Position numbers and translations under genes: made by a program
Part shown: in pieces, positions 40,505 to 48,841 of the stretch
Numbering within the stretch: the first letter of the stretch is position 1
How the letters are laid out: each line of letters begins with the position of its first letter
From: Polynucleobacter campilacus
Lineage (GTDB): Bacteria; Pseudomonadota; Gammaproteobacteria; Burkholderiales; Burkholderiaceae
DNA length: 64,000 bases
Reading direction: 5' to 3'
Assembly (NCBI RefSeq): GCF_002206625.1
Contig: NZ_NGUP01000001.1
Location: 434,001-498,000, forward strand
Notes under the pieces: generated by a model
What the model was told of the DNA's origin: nothing
Database searches by the model: none
Seen by the model: only the letters and a program-made list of their open reading frames with translations

Positions 40505-41980
40505 CTACTTCTTTTTAAAGCCGCCCAATAAAGCGCCAACAGTTGGCTTGGCAGGCGTAATGCCTACTTTCTTTTCTTCAGGCTTTGCACCCTCTGTAGT
40601 CTGAGGTGCAGCACTGGGTTCATAAGGCTTGTAGAAAAATGGGTCAGACATTTTTGCTGGTGCACTGCTAGGTGAAGATCTTGTAGATGAATGGCTACTT
40701 GAAGGGGTCCTACCTTGTGAAGAGGTGCCTTCTGGCAAAGGTTTGATATCAAGCTTACGCTTCATCAATTTTTCGATGTCATCAAGCAATCGCTTTTCGC
40801 TAGCATCTACCAGTGCAATTGCATCGCCTGTGCTACCGGCACGACCAGTGCGGCCAATACGATGAATAAAGTCTTCTGCGTTATATGGCAATTCATGGTT
40901 AATCACACAAGGCATATCTGGAATATCTAAACCACGGGCAGCAACATCAGTTGCAACCAGTGCTTCGATGGCGCCAGATTTAAATGCATCTAATGTAAGA
41001 GTACGTTCGCCCTGACTCTTGTCACCATGAATCGCGCCCGCTTTAATGCCATCACGCTCCAGCGCACGAGACAATCTGGCGCAACCCAAACGACTATTCG
41101 TAAAGATGATGCATTGACGTGATAGACCCTTACGTGTGCGCTCTTCCAATACCCTCACAATGGCGCTCTGCTTATCAGCCGAGGCCACCATGTGCACTAC
41201 CTGCTTGACGGTATCTGCAGCAGCATTCTGGCGTGCTACCTCTACCGTTACCGGAGTACGCAAATAACTCTGTGCCAGTTTTTTAATTTCTGGTGAAAAA
41301 GTTGCTGAGAACAGTAGGGTTTGTCTTTGCGCAGGAATCAAATTAATAATGCGCTGCAGATCGGGTAAGAAACCCATATCGAGCATGCGGTCAGCTTCAT
41401 CGAGCACGAGAATTTCTACTTGGGATAAGTTTGCTACTTTTGAACCAATGTGATCAAGTAAGCGACCTGGTGTGGCAATCAAGATTTCAACGCCGTTACG
41501 CAAAATCCCAACTTGCTCTTTCATATCCACACCGCCATAGACCACAGCAGCGCGCAAATCGGTATGTTTGGAGTAGCTTGCGGCATTCTCAGCCACTTGC
41601 ACTGCCAACTCTCTAGTTGGAGTCAGCACTAAAGCACGAATCGGATGGCGTGCTGGTGAAGCGCTATTACTTGCGTGACGCAAAATCTGTTGGATGATTG
41701 GCAATACAAAAGCGGCTGTCTTACCAGTTCCGGTTTGCGCTGCACCCATCAAGTCTCTACCCGCTAAAACGTGTGGGATCGATTGCGCTTGAATCGGTGT
41801 AGGAATGGTGTAGCCCTGCTCGAGTACCGCCTTTTGAATCTTTGGATCTAAACCAAAATCAGCAAAAGTAATTGTTGCCGAAGGGGCGGTGTCAGTAACG
41901 CTAGGGGTACTAGTGGTACTAGGGGCGACTGTATCGTCAGCCCCTGTAATAGAAGTTATTTCAGTATCAGTATTTATCAA
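40505..41980 (-). CDS. rhlE: DEAD-box RNA helicase RhlE
   Basis: ATP-dependent RNA helicase, 491 residues. An N-terminal low-complexity Thr/Ser stretch precedes the Q-motif (FGLDPKIQKAV), Walker A AQTGTGKT (81-88), DEAD (194-197), SAT (in LLFSATF) and HRIGRTGRAG. The C-terminal tail of about 90 residues is low-complexity Ser/Pro/Lys, typical of RhlE. Roles in ribosome assembly and RNA turnover are family knowledge. The GlcG/HbpS gene is 7 bp upstream on the same strand. Confidence 0.93.
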   Translation of the reverse strand: MINTDTEITSITGADDTVAPSTTSTPSVTDTAPSATITFADFGLDPKIQKAVLEQGYTIPTPIQAQSIPHVLAGRDLMGAAQTGTGKTAAFVLPIIQQILRHASNSASPARHPIRALVLTPTRELAVQVAENAASYSKHTDLRAAVVYGGVDMKEQVGILRNGVEILIATPGRLLDHIGSKVANLSQVEILVLDEADRMLDMGFLPDLQRIINLIPAQRQTLLFSATFSPEIKKLAQSYLRTPVTVEVARQNAAADTVKQVVHMVASADKQSAIVRVLEERTRKGLSRQCIIFTNSRLGCARLSRALERDGIKAGAIHGDKSQGERTLTLDAFKSGAIEALVATDVAARGLDIPDMPCVINHELPYNAEDFIHRIGRTGRAGSTGDAIALVDASEKRLLDDIEKLMKRKLDIKPLPEGTSSQGRTPSSSHSSTRSSPSSAPAKMSDPFFYKPYEPSAAPQTTEGAKPEEKKVGITPAKPTVGALLGGFKKK

Positions 41981-41986
41981 GGTAAC

Positions 41987-42394
41987 TTACAGAATGGCGG
42001 CAATGCCGGCCTTAGCGGTCTCAGCATCCTCCGCTGATTTAACGCCGGAAACGCCGACTGCGCCGATGGTAAACCCGTTTACCTCGATATTGACGCCACC
42101 CTCCAACATACCCGATACGTGCGGGGCGGATAAGAAAGCATGACGTCCGTTATTAATAATTTCTTCGTAAACACGTGTCTCACGTTTGCCCATGGCAGCA
42201 GTGCGTGCTTTCTCTTGAGCAATGTAAGAAGATAAAGGAGCGCATCCGTCGCGACGAATTAAGCCCAACATATGGCCACCGTCATCACACACGGCAATTG
42301 TCACTGCCAAATTATTTTTAGCAGCATGTTGATCTGCTGCATTCAAAATCTTTTGAACATCAGCCTGAGTTAAATAAGGTTTAGTCGCTAACAT
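41987..42394 (-). CDS. GlcG/HbpS family protein (DUF336)
   Basis: A 135-residue protein of the GlcG/HbpS family, small heme- or cobalamin-binding-type proteins often found in glycolate and redox operons. The family core is visible: AVCDDGGHMLGLIRRDGCAP and GGVNIEVNGFTIGAVGVSG. No signal peptide is obvious. It sits between rhlE and the glyoxylate-type aminotransferase on the same strand; the biochemical function is not established. Confidence 0.88.
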   Translation of the reverse strand: MLATKPYLTQADVQKILNAADQHAAKNNLAVTIAVCDDGGHMLGLIRRDGCAPLSSYIAQEKARTAAMGKRETRVYEEIINNGRHAFLSAPHVSGMLEGGVNIEVNGFTIGAVGVSGVKSAEDAETAKAGIAAIL

Positions 42395-42463
42395 GTTTAA
42401 TCTTTCTGTCTCGAAAATGGCGCATCTAATCTGTGCGCTTCTATATAAGTACTTGAATTATAA

Positions 42464-42504
42464 GGGGTGCAGCCCGATTGACCCTGAGGATCTGGCTCCA
42501 CCCC
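42464..42504. repeat. Inverted repeat / hairpin after the aminotransferase gene
   Basis: GGGGTGCAGCC (42464-42474) and GGCTCCACCCC (42494-42504) pair with one mismatch over a 19-nt loop, 22 bp past the aminotransferase stop. A TTATAATT follows directly on the minus strand. It could be a weak terminator, with the TATAAT acting as a -10 box for the GlcG/HbpS gene. Confidence 0.45.
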
Positions 42505-42525
42505 GCTCTCAATGCTAAAAACGGA

Positions 42526-43710
42526 TTATTTTAGGAATTCTTGCGCAGCAACTACCCCACTTGCCTTGGGTTTGAAGCCCATAGAGCCCAAACTCATTTC
42601 TACGCCACTTAAGGCCGCCATGAGGTTGAGCTCATTGCAGTCACCCAAATGTCCAATACGGAATGCCTTACCTTTGATCTTGCCAAGGCCAGTGCCCAAG
42701 GAGAGATTAAATTTCTCTAAAGCATGCTTACGCAGGACATCGGCATCCATGCCCTCAGGTGTTGCAATACAGGTGAGTACTGGTGAATAAGAATCGATGT
42801 CCTGACACTGAATCTCCAATCCCCAAGCCTTCACTGCTTCACGACAAGCTGCAGCTAAACGTTGGTGGCGAGCAAAAATGGTATCCAGACCTTCAGCCAA
42901 CATCATGTCCATGGCTTCATGTAATCCATACATCAGATTAGTGCTTGGTGTTGTAGGCCAGTAACCATTTTTATTGGATTCAAGAATTTCATCCCAGGCC
43001 CAATAGGCTTTATGCATTTTGTTTGCTTTGCTTACTTCGATTGCTCTTGGTGACAAAGCATTAAAGCCAATGCCTGGAGGCAACATCAAGCCTTTTTGTG
43101 AACCAGAGATGGTGACGTCAGCGCCCCATTTGTCGTGCTCATAGTCTGCGGAACCTATACCAGATACGCTATCTACCAGCAATAAGGCTGGGTGCTTTAA
43201 AGAATCAATTGCTTTACGAACTGCAGCAATGTTTGAAGTAACGCCAGTAGAAGTTTCGTTATGCACTACGCACACTGCTTTGATCTCATGCCCAGTGTCT
43301 TTGCGTAAACGCTCTTCAATGACAGAAGCATCAACACCCCAGCGCCAAGAATCTTGTCCAGATTTACCGACCACTTCAACATCAAGACCAAGACGTTTAC
43401 CAAGTGCACGCCACAAGTTTGCAAATTGACCAGTCTCATAAAAAAGTACCTTGTCGCCAGGATTAAGTATATTGACTAAAGCACCTTCCCAAGAACCTGT
43501 GCCGGAAGCGGAATAAATGATGACGGGCTGCTCGGTCTTAAAGATCTTTTTAATGCCATCTAGAACCTTCAAACCAAATACGCCAAACTCAGGACCGCGA
43601 TGATCAATCGTTTGGTAGCTAATCGCACGCAACACGCGTGGAGGAACTGGACTTGGGCCAGGAATATGTAAGAAATGGCGTCCGGATGCGTGGTTATCGA
43701 GTTTGAGCAT
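42526..43710 (-). CDS. Class V aminotransferase (serine/alanine--glyoxylate type)
   Basis: A 394-residue PLP enzyme of the serine-glyoxylate/alanine-glyoxylate aminotransferase group, which converts glyoxylate to glycine. The N-terminal HIPGPSPVPPRVL, the LLVDSVSGIGS block with the cofactor-binding Asp, and the Schiff-base Lys206 in ISGSQKGLM are visible. It is divergent from a GntR regulator and a FAD/Fe-S hydroxyacid oxidase, fitting glyoxylate metabolism. Whether serine or alanine is the donor is open. Confidence 0.9.
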   Translation of the reverse strand: MLKLDNHASGRHFLHIPGPSPVPPRVLRAISYQTIDHRGPEFGVFGLKVLDGIKKIFKTEQPVIIYSASGTGSWEGALVNILNPGDKVLFYETGQFANLWRALGKRLGLDVEVVGKSGQDSWRWGVDASVIEERLRKDTGHEIKAVCVVHNETSTGVTSNIAAVRKAIDSLKHPALLLVDSVSGIGSADYEHDKWGADVTISGSQKGLMLPPGIGFNALSPRAIEVSKANKMHKAYWAWDEILESNKNGYWPTTPSTNLMYGLHEAMDMMLAEGLDTIFARHQRLAAACREAVKAWGLEIQCQDIDSYSPVLTCIATPEGMDADVLRKHALEKFNLSLGTGLGKIKGKAFRIGHLGDCNELNLMAALSGVEMSLGSMGFKPKASGVVAAQEFLK

Positions 43711-43776
43711 GTTTTGTCTCGCTGAGTTTGGGTTGAATAATCTCGCTAGTGTAAGACAATTTTTGCCAATTTTCTA

Positions 43777-43791
43777 TTTTGTATACAAATT
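43777..43791. promoter_or_regulatory. GntR operator candidate, distal copy
   Basis: TTTTGTATACAAATT contains the perfect 12-bp palindrome TTTGTATACAAA (43778-43789), 67 bp upstream of the aminotransferase start. It is nearly identical to the second copy at 43871-43885. GntR/FadR-type regulators bind such AT-rich GTATAC dyads. Confidence 0.7.
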
Positions 43792-43870
43792 ATTTCCAGA
43801 AAACCTTAAAATAAAGCCATTATTTAGGGTTTAAAGCCCATATTTATGCTTTATGATAGCTTATTGATAT

Positions 43871-43885
43871 TTTTGTATACAAATT
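43871..43885. promoter_or_regulatory. GntR operator candidate, proximal copy
   Basis: TTTTGTATACAAATT, the same 15 bases as the distal copy, 22 bp upstream of the GntR start codon. The dyad centres are 94 bp apart, close to nine helical turns, so both sites would face the same side of the DNA. Its position just before the gene suggests autorepression. Confidence 0.7.
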
Positions 43886-43907
43886 TAGAGTCTAGGAAAC
43901 GGATGCC

Positions 43908-44603
43908 ATGACGGTAATAGAACAACCGAATTCTCAGAACTTGCATGAGGCTATCTTCCAAAAGCTCAGACTTCTTTTGGTGGAAGGCAAGATTGTTCCT
44001 GGCAGCAAACTTAATGAACGCGAATTGGCTGAGAGCTTAAATGTTTCTCGCACTCCAATCCGGGAAGCGATTCGTCGCTTAGCTGCAGATGGTTTAGTTG
44101 AGCTGATTGCTAACCGTGGCGCGATTGCCGTGCAACTTAGCCTTGAGGATGTGATCAACACCTTTAATGTGATTGCAGACCTAGAAGGTTTTTCTGGAGA
44201 GCTAGCTGCAAACAATATTAGTGATACCGCCCTCTCTGAATTAGAAGCCCTCCAATACGAAATGATGGCTTCGTATGCTCGCCGTGATCTATCGACTTAT
44301 TACAAACTCAATCTGCGCATTCATCATCTAATTAATCAAGCGGCCAATAATCCAGTACTAGCTCAGCTCTTCTCTCAAGTGAATGCCCGTATTGAAGCCC
44401 TGCGCTTTAGATCCAATCAAGATGGCGTCAAATGGGAAAAGGCTGTAGAAGAACATCAAGAGATGCTCGATGCCCTAAAGGCCAGAGACAGTGCCCGTAT
44501 GCGCAAAATTATGATTCAGCACGTCCAAAACAAACGTGATGTTGTAGTGCAGTTACTCAAGGCTGAAACCGAAGCCACAACTGCAGCAGAGGCAGTGAAA
44601 TGA
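43908..44603 (+). CDS. GntR family regulator (FadR/FCD subfamily)
   Basis: A 231-residue regulator with an N-terminal winged helix (GSKLNERELAESLNVSRTPIREAIRRLAADGLVE, in part) and a C-terminal all-helical FCD ligand domain (residues about 85-215), of the type that binds organic acids. It overlaps the downstream oxidase by ATGA and is divergent from the aminotransferase. Two identical GTATAC dyads in the divergent region are its likely targets. A 2-hydroxyacid or glyoxylate-related effector is inferred. Confidence 0.9.
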   Translation: MTVIEQPNSQNLHEAIFQKLRLLLVEGKIVPGSKLNERELAESLNVSRTPIREAIRRLAADGLVELIANRGAIAVQLSLEDVINTFNVIADLEGFSGELAANNISDTALSELEALQYEMMASYARRDLSTYYKLNLRIHHLINQAANNPVLAQLFSQVNARIEALRFRSNQDGVKWEKAVEEHQEMLDALKARDSARMRKIMIQHVQNKRDVVVQLLKAETEATTAAEAVK

Positions 44604-47600
44604 ATAAACCCCTCGATCTCAAAGAGCTGATGGTAGATCAAGCGCAACTTGCTAAACGTTTGCGTCAGGAGACATCTGGGGAGGTGATGACTGATAGCGC
44701 GAGTCGTGGTCGTTATGCTACCGATGCTTCTATCTATCAAGCCATGCCAGTGGCTGTCTTTGTACCGAAGACTTCCCAAGATATTGCAAGTAGCATTCAG
44801 ATTGCATCTGAAATGGGTGTGCCTGTGCTCCCCCGTGGTGGTGGCACCAGTCAGTGCGGTCAAACCACTGGCGCAGCATTAGTTATTGATAACAGCAAAT
44901 ACTTCAGAAACGTTCTTGATCTCAATCTAGACAAAGGCTATGTCGAAGTTGAGCCAGGTATGGTGCTCGATCACCTCAATGGCTCACTCAAGCAACACGG
45001 TCTTTGGTACCCAGTAGACGTTTCTACTGGTGGGCAAGCAACCATTGGCGGTATGGCAGGCAATAACTCTTGCGGTAGCCGCTCCATTGCTTACGGCAAT
45101 ATGGTGCATAACGTTCTAGGCATTAATGCTTGGCTAGCAGATGGCAGAGTTGCTGAATTTGCTAACTATGCAAATAGCTCCGGGGTCGCTAAAGAGCTGG
45201 GTAACTTTGTAAAAGGCTTGGCTAATACGCTGCAGCCTGAGATTGAAGCACGCTTTCCGAAAGTTCTAAGACGCGTTGCGGGTTACAACCTCGATATCTT
45301 CCATCCCCAAAGCGAATTACCGTACACCCAAGATGGTAGCGTCAATCTGTCACATCTATTAGTGGGTAGCGAAGGTACGCTAGCCTATTTCAAATCCCTC
45401 AAACTCAAGTTAGCTCCACTGCCACAGCATAAGGTGCTGGGCATTGTGAACTTTGCGAGTTTCTACAAAGCAATGGATAGCGCTCAGCATATTGTCAAAC
45501 TGGGTCCTACTGCTGTGGAGCTAGTGGATCGCACGATGATTGATTTGGCCCGCAGCAATCCGAGCTTTCAGAAAACGATTGAGACTGCACTGATCGATCA
45601 CGCCGCACAAACACCAGAAGCTATTCTGTTAGTGGAGTTCTCCGGTGAGGCCCATGCCCCACTACTAGATAAACTCAAAGCCTTACAAGAACTGATGAGT
45701 GATTTAGGTTTACCAGGCTCAGTAGTACCAATGCCTGACGCCGCTTTGCAAAAGAATCTCTGGGAAGTGCGCAAAGCAGGTTTGAACATCATGATGAGTC
45801 TTAAAGGTGATGGTAAGCCAGTAAGCTTTATTGAAGATTGCGCCGTACCACTAGAAAGCTTGGCTGATTACACCCAAGCATTAACTGAAGTGTTCTCTAA
45901 GCATGGATCAAGAGGCACTTGGTATGCCCACGCCTCTGTAGGAACTTTGCATGTGCGCCCTATTTTGGATATGCGCAGAGACGGTGCACAGAAGATGCGT
46001 GCCGTCGCAGAAGAAGCATCAGAGCTGGTACGTAAGTACAAAGGTGCTTATAGCGGTGAGCATGGCGATGGCTTATGTCGTGGTGAGTGGATCTCTTGGC
46101 AATTTGGCCCCAAGATTACCGAAGCCCTCTCTGAAATCAAGTACGCATTTGATCCTAAGGGATTATTTAATCCTGGCAAGATTGTCAATCCGCCGAAGAT
46201 GGATGATGTCAGTAACTTTAGATTGCCGCCCAGCTATAAAGTCATTCCATTGCAACCCGCACTAGATTGGTCCGCTTGGAATGTCCAGAACAATCCTGTT
46301 ACAGAGCAAACGACTGCGCCAGGCACTGGTGGCGATCCAGCAATGGGCTTGGCTAAAGCGGTGGAGATGTGTAATAACAATGGTCATTGCCGCAAGTTTG
46401 ATGCTGAAGTAATGTGCCCAAGCTACCGTGTGACTCGGGATGAGAAACATCTCACCAGAGGTAGGGCTAATACCTTACGCTTGGCACTATCGAATCAAAT
46501 AGATGTTAAGAGCGGTACATCAACAGAAACCTCACCACTAGCTAGCGATGCGATTAAGGAAGTGATGGATCTTTGCGTCAGCTGCAAGGCTTGCCGTCGC
46601 GAGTGTCCTACTGGTGTCGATATGGCCAAGATGAAGATTGAGTTCTTATCAGCCTACAAGAAACGGGTTGGACATTCCTTGCGAGATTTGGCAGTAGCTT
46701 TTCTACCTAAATATGCAGCCACCATTAGTAATATTCCACTCCTGCCAGCACTACTGAACCTGCGTAATCACATTGCGCCACTAGCAAAACTACAAGAATG
46801 GATCATGGGCATCTCTGCACAGAGAAGCTTGCCGATCTGGAAGAGCGAGACCTTCTGGAACCAGCAAGTAGCACCAAGCTATCAGTTCACACCAGAACAA
46901 TTGGCACAAAGTGCTAATGGCAAAGGCGTAGTGTTGCTCGCCGATACTTTTAATGCCTATTTTGAAGATGAGAATTTGATTGCTGCACTAAAAGTTCTCA
47001 AAGCTGCCGGCTATCGCGTACACATTCCGAATAAGAGCAGCAGCAAAGCCAAGGCAACGGGCAATACGTGCTCCAAAGAATTTTGCTGTGGCAGAACTTA
47101 CCTTGCCTCTGGCATGGTAGATAAAGCTAAAGAAACGCTTGGTGAACTCGTTGATCATCTTGCACCTTATGCAGATAAGAACATTCCGATTATTGGTTTA
47201 GAGCCTTCATGCCTCTTTACCCTTAAGGATGAAGCTTTGGTGATGGGCTTTGGTGAAAAAGCCATCAGCGTTTCTAAGCAAGCCCAACTCTTAGAGGAGT
47301 TTTTAGCTAGTGAAGTAAAAGCAGGAACGCTTAAACTCAATCTCAAAGAAGCCAGCAAACCAGTGCTCTTTCATGGTCACTGTCATCAGAAAGCTTTTGC
47401 AGCAGTAACTCCTGCTATGGAATTACTCAAACTGATTCCTAAAGCAGAGCCTAAATTGATTGAATCATCTTGCTGCGGTATGGCCGGCAGTTTTGGTTAC
47501 GAGGCTGAGCATATTGAAGTATCTAAGCAAATGGCTGAACTTACTCTCTTACCTAGTATTCGGAAATCACCTGATAGTTGGGTAGTGGCTGATGGTACTA

Positions 47601-47677
47601 GCTGCCGTCATCAAATTGCCGATGGCACTCAAAGAGAAGCGGTACATATCGCCAGAATTCTGGCGGCGCATCTTTAA
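44600..47677 (+). CDS. FAD/Fe-S D-2-hydroxyacid dehydrogenase (YdiJ-type fusion)
   Basis: A 1025-residue two-part flavo-iron-sulfur protein. The N-terminal half is a FAD-binding-4 and C-terminal FAD-oxidase domain like GlcD (PRGGGTSQCGQT, IGGMAGNNSCGSRS). The second half resembles GlcF: a 4Fe-4S motif CVSCKACRRECPTGVD (near residue 657) and two CCG repeats (near 823 and 956). The architecture matches E. coli YdiJ, a D-2-hydroxyglutarate dehydrogenase. Candidate substrates are D-lactate, D-2-hydroxyglutarate or glycolate; the adjacent glyoxylate aminotransferase favours a C2 or related acid. Translation is coupled to the GntR gene. Confidence 0.88.
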   Translation: MNKPLDLKELMVDQAQLAKRLRQETSGEVMTDSASRGRYATDASIYQAMPVAVFVPKTSQDIASSIQIASEMGVPVLPRGGGTSQCGQTTGAALVIDNSKYFRNVLDLNLDKGYVEVEPGMVLDHLNGSLKQHGLWYPVDVSTGGQATIGGMAGNNSCGSRSIAYGNMVHNVLGINAWLADGRVAEFANYANSSGVAKELGNFVKGLANTLQPEIEARFPKVLRRVAGYNLDIFHPQSELPYTQDGSVNLSHLLVGSEGTLAYFKSLKLKLAPLPQHKVLGIVNFASFYKAMDSAQHIVKLGPTAVELVDRTMIDLARSNPSFQKTIETALIDHAAQTPEAILLVEFSGEAHAPLLDKLKALQELMSDLGLPGSVVPMPDAALQKNLWEVRKAGLNIMMSLKGDGKPVSFIEDCAVPLESLADYTQALTEVFSKHGSRGTWYAHASVGTLHVRPILDMRRDGAQKMRAVAEEASELVRKYKGAYSGEHGDGLCRGEWISWQFGPKITEALSEIKYAFDPKGLFNPGKIVNPPKMDDVSNFRLPPSYKVIPLQPALDWSAWNVQNNPVTEQTTAPGTGGDPAMGLAKAVEMCNNNGHCRKFDAEVMCPSYRVTRDEKHLTRGRANTLRLALSNQIDVKSGTSTETSPLASDAIKEVMDLCVSCKACRRECPTGVDMAKMKIEFLSAYKKRVGHSLRDLAVAFLPKYAATISNIPLLPALLNLRNHIAPLAKLQEWIMGISAQRSLPIWKSETFWNQQVAPSYQFTPEQLAQSANGKGVVLLADTFNAYFEDENLIAALKVLKAAGYRVHIPNKSSSKAKATGNTCSKEFCCGRTYLASGMVDKAKETLGELVDHLAPYADKNIPIIGLEPSCLFTLKDEALVMGFGEKAISVSKQAQLLEEFLASEVKAGTLKLNLKEASKPVLFHGHCHQKAFAAVTPAMELLKLIPKAEPKLIESSCCGMAGSFGYEAEHIEVSKQMAELTLLPSIRKSPDSWVVADGTSCRHQIADGTQREAVHIARILAAHL

Positions 47678-47702
47678 AGACAGTTAAAAGATTTTTAGCG
47701 TA

Positions 47703-48056
47703 TTAACGTATAACGCCGTAACCCACCATAAGTAAGATTCCAGTCAGTAAGCCTGCAACCAATCGCTTAGTAGGTTTTGAAATCATGACGCCAATCGCTA
47801 GGGCGCAAATCAGAATGCGTATCCACAAAGGTACTGTTGCCATTAAGCCTAAGGGCATGACAATCAGACGCACTGTTAAGGCAGCAACCATTGCGTACGT
47901 AACTGCAGCTATCCAACGGAAGATTTCGCTCTCTTGATTAATGCTATTAGAGAGAAATACCCCAATCGCGCGGCAGAAGTAAGTACCTAGGCAAGCACCC
48001 GCAAGGGCGAACCACAAACCCCAGCCGGAGAGCGCATTAGCCATAGTGTTCATCAT
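47703..48056 (-). CDS. azlD: AzlD family branched-chain amino acid exporter subunit
   Basis: A 117-residue polytopic membrane protein of the AzlD family. AzlC-AzlD pairs export branched-chain amino acids (or analogues); AzlD is the small partner. About four hydrophobic segments are visible. The start overlaps the azlC stop (ATGA), so the two are made together. Confidence 0.88.
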   Translation of the reverse strand: MMNTMANALSGWGLWFALAGACLGTYFCRAIGVFLSNSINQESEIFRWIAAVTYAMVAALTVRLIVMPLGLMATVPLWIRILICALAIGVMISKPTKRLVAGLLTGILLMVGYGVIR

Positions 48057-48838
48057 CCAATCACTCCAGCTTTTTTACGCAAGAACTGACGATCAATAAA
48101 GTAAGCCAGTGTTCCAGCCACAAGACCTGATGTGAGCAAACTAGTATCGCGATCAACGATGAAGAAAATCGGGCCAAAGATGCAACCCAACATCAGTGCG
48201 ATGCGGTTAATCCAAGGTTTTACTTCGGTAAAGGTCAATAAGAAAAATAGTGGATTAATAAAAATAAGACCCAAGGTGACGGCTGGAGGCACCATACCTG
48301 CCAAGTAGAAACCCAAGATTGTTCCTGGAATGGAAATGAACCAACAGAGTAAGCCCAGACCGACAAAGTAAGCTAATCGGTGCTTAGTCTCAATCGCATG
48401 AAACTCCTTCATCGAGATTGCCCATGCAGTCATTGCTAATAAATGGACTGAAGCATACAAACTACGATTACGATCTTTTTGATGAAACTGTGGAAAGAGT
48501 GTCACGGTCATCGTAATAAAACGGGTCGAGGTTAGTGTCACCGCTAAAGCAATAGCAACAGCTGATGAACCGGTAATCGCCATCTCCAGTAAGACCACCT
48601 GCCCTGGTAGGGCGAACATGAAAAAGGAAGTAAAGGTAGTAAACCAAACGTCAAAGCCATTGGTCTTACCCATGGCTCCGAAACCAACCATGCCTGCAAA
48701 GAGCACCATGGCTGGTGCACCAGCTCCATCCCGAAGGCCCGACCAGAATGCATCTTTTGGACTTTTGAAACGCTCGGCAGCCGAACCCTCTAGCGCGATT
48801 TCGCTAGGATCAATATAGGGTTGCTCGGATGATGACAT
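48053..48838 (-). CDS. azlC: AzlC family branched-chain amino acid exporter subunit
   Basis: A 261-residue inner-membrane protein, large subunit of the AzlCD exporter. After a hydrophilic N-terminus (about 30 residues) comes the DAFWSGLRDGAGAPAMVLFAGMVGFGAMG region and several transmembrane helices, with the family GQVVLLEMA segment. It is followed by azlD and lies 3 bp downstream of the queG stop. The physiological substrate is not defined by sequence. Confidence 0.88.
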   Translation of the reverse strand: MSSSEQPYIDPSEIALEGSAAERFKSPKDAFWSGLRDGAGAPAMVLFAGMVGFGAMGKTNGFDVWFTTFTSFFMFALPGQVVLLEMAITGSSAVAIALAVTLTSTRFITMTVTLFPQFHQKDRNRSLYASVHLLAMTAWAISMKEFHAIETKHRLAYFVGLGLLCWFISIPGTILGFYLAGMVPPAVTLGLIFINPLFFLLTFTEVKPWINRIALMLGCIFGPIFFIVDRDTSLLTSGLVAGTLAYFIDRQFLRKKAGVIG

Positions 48839-48841
48839 GTG

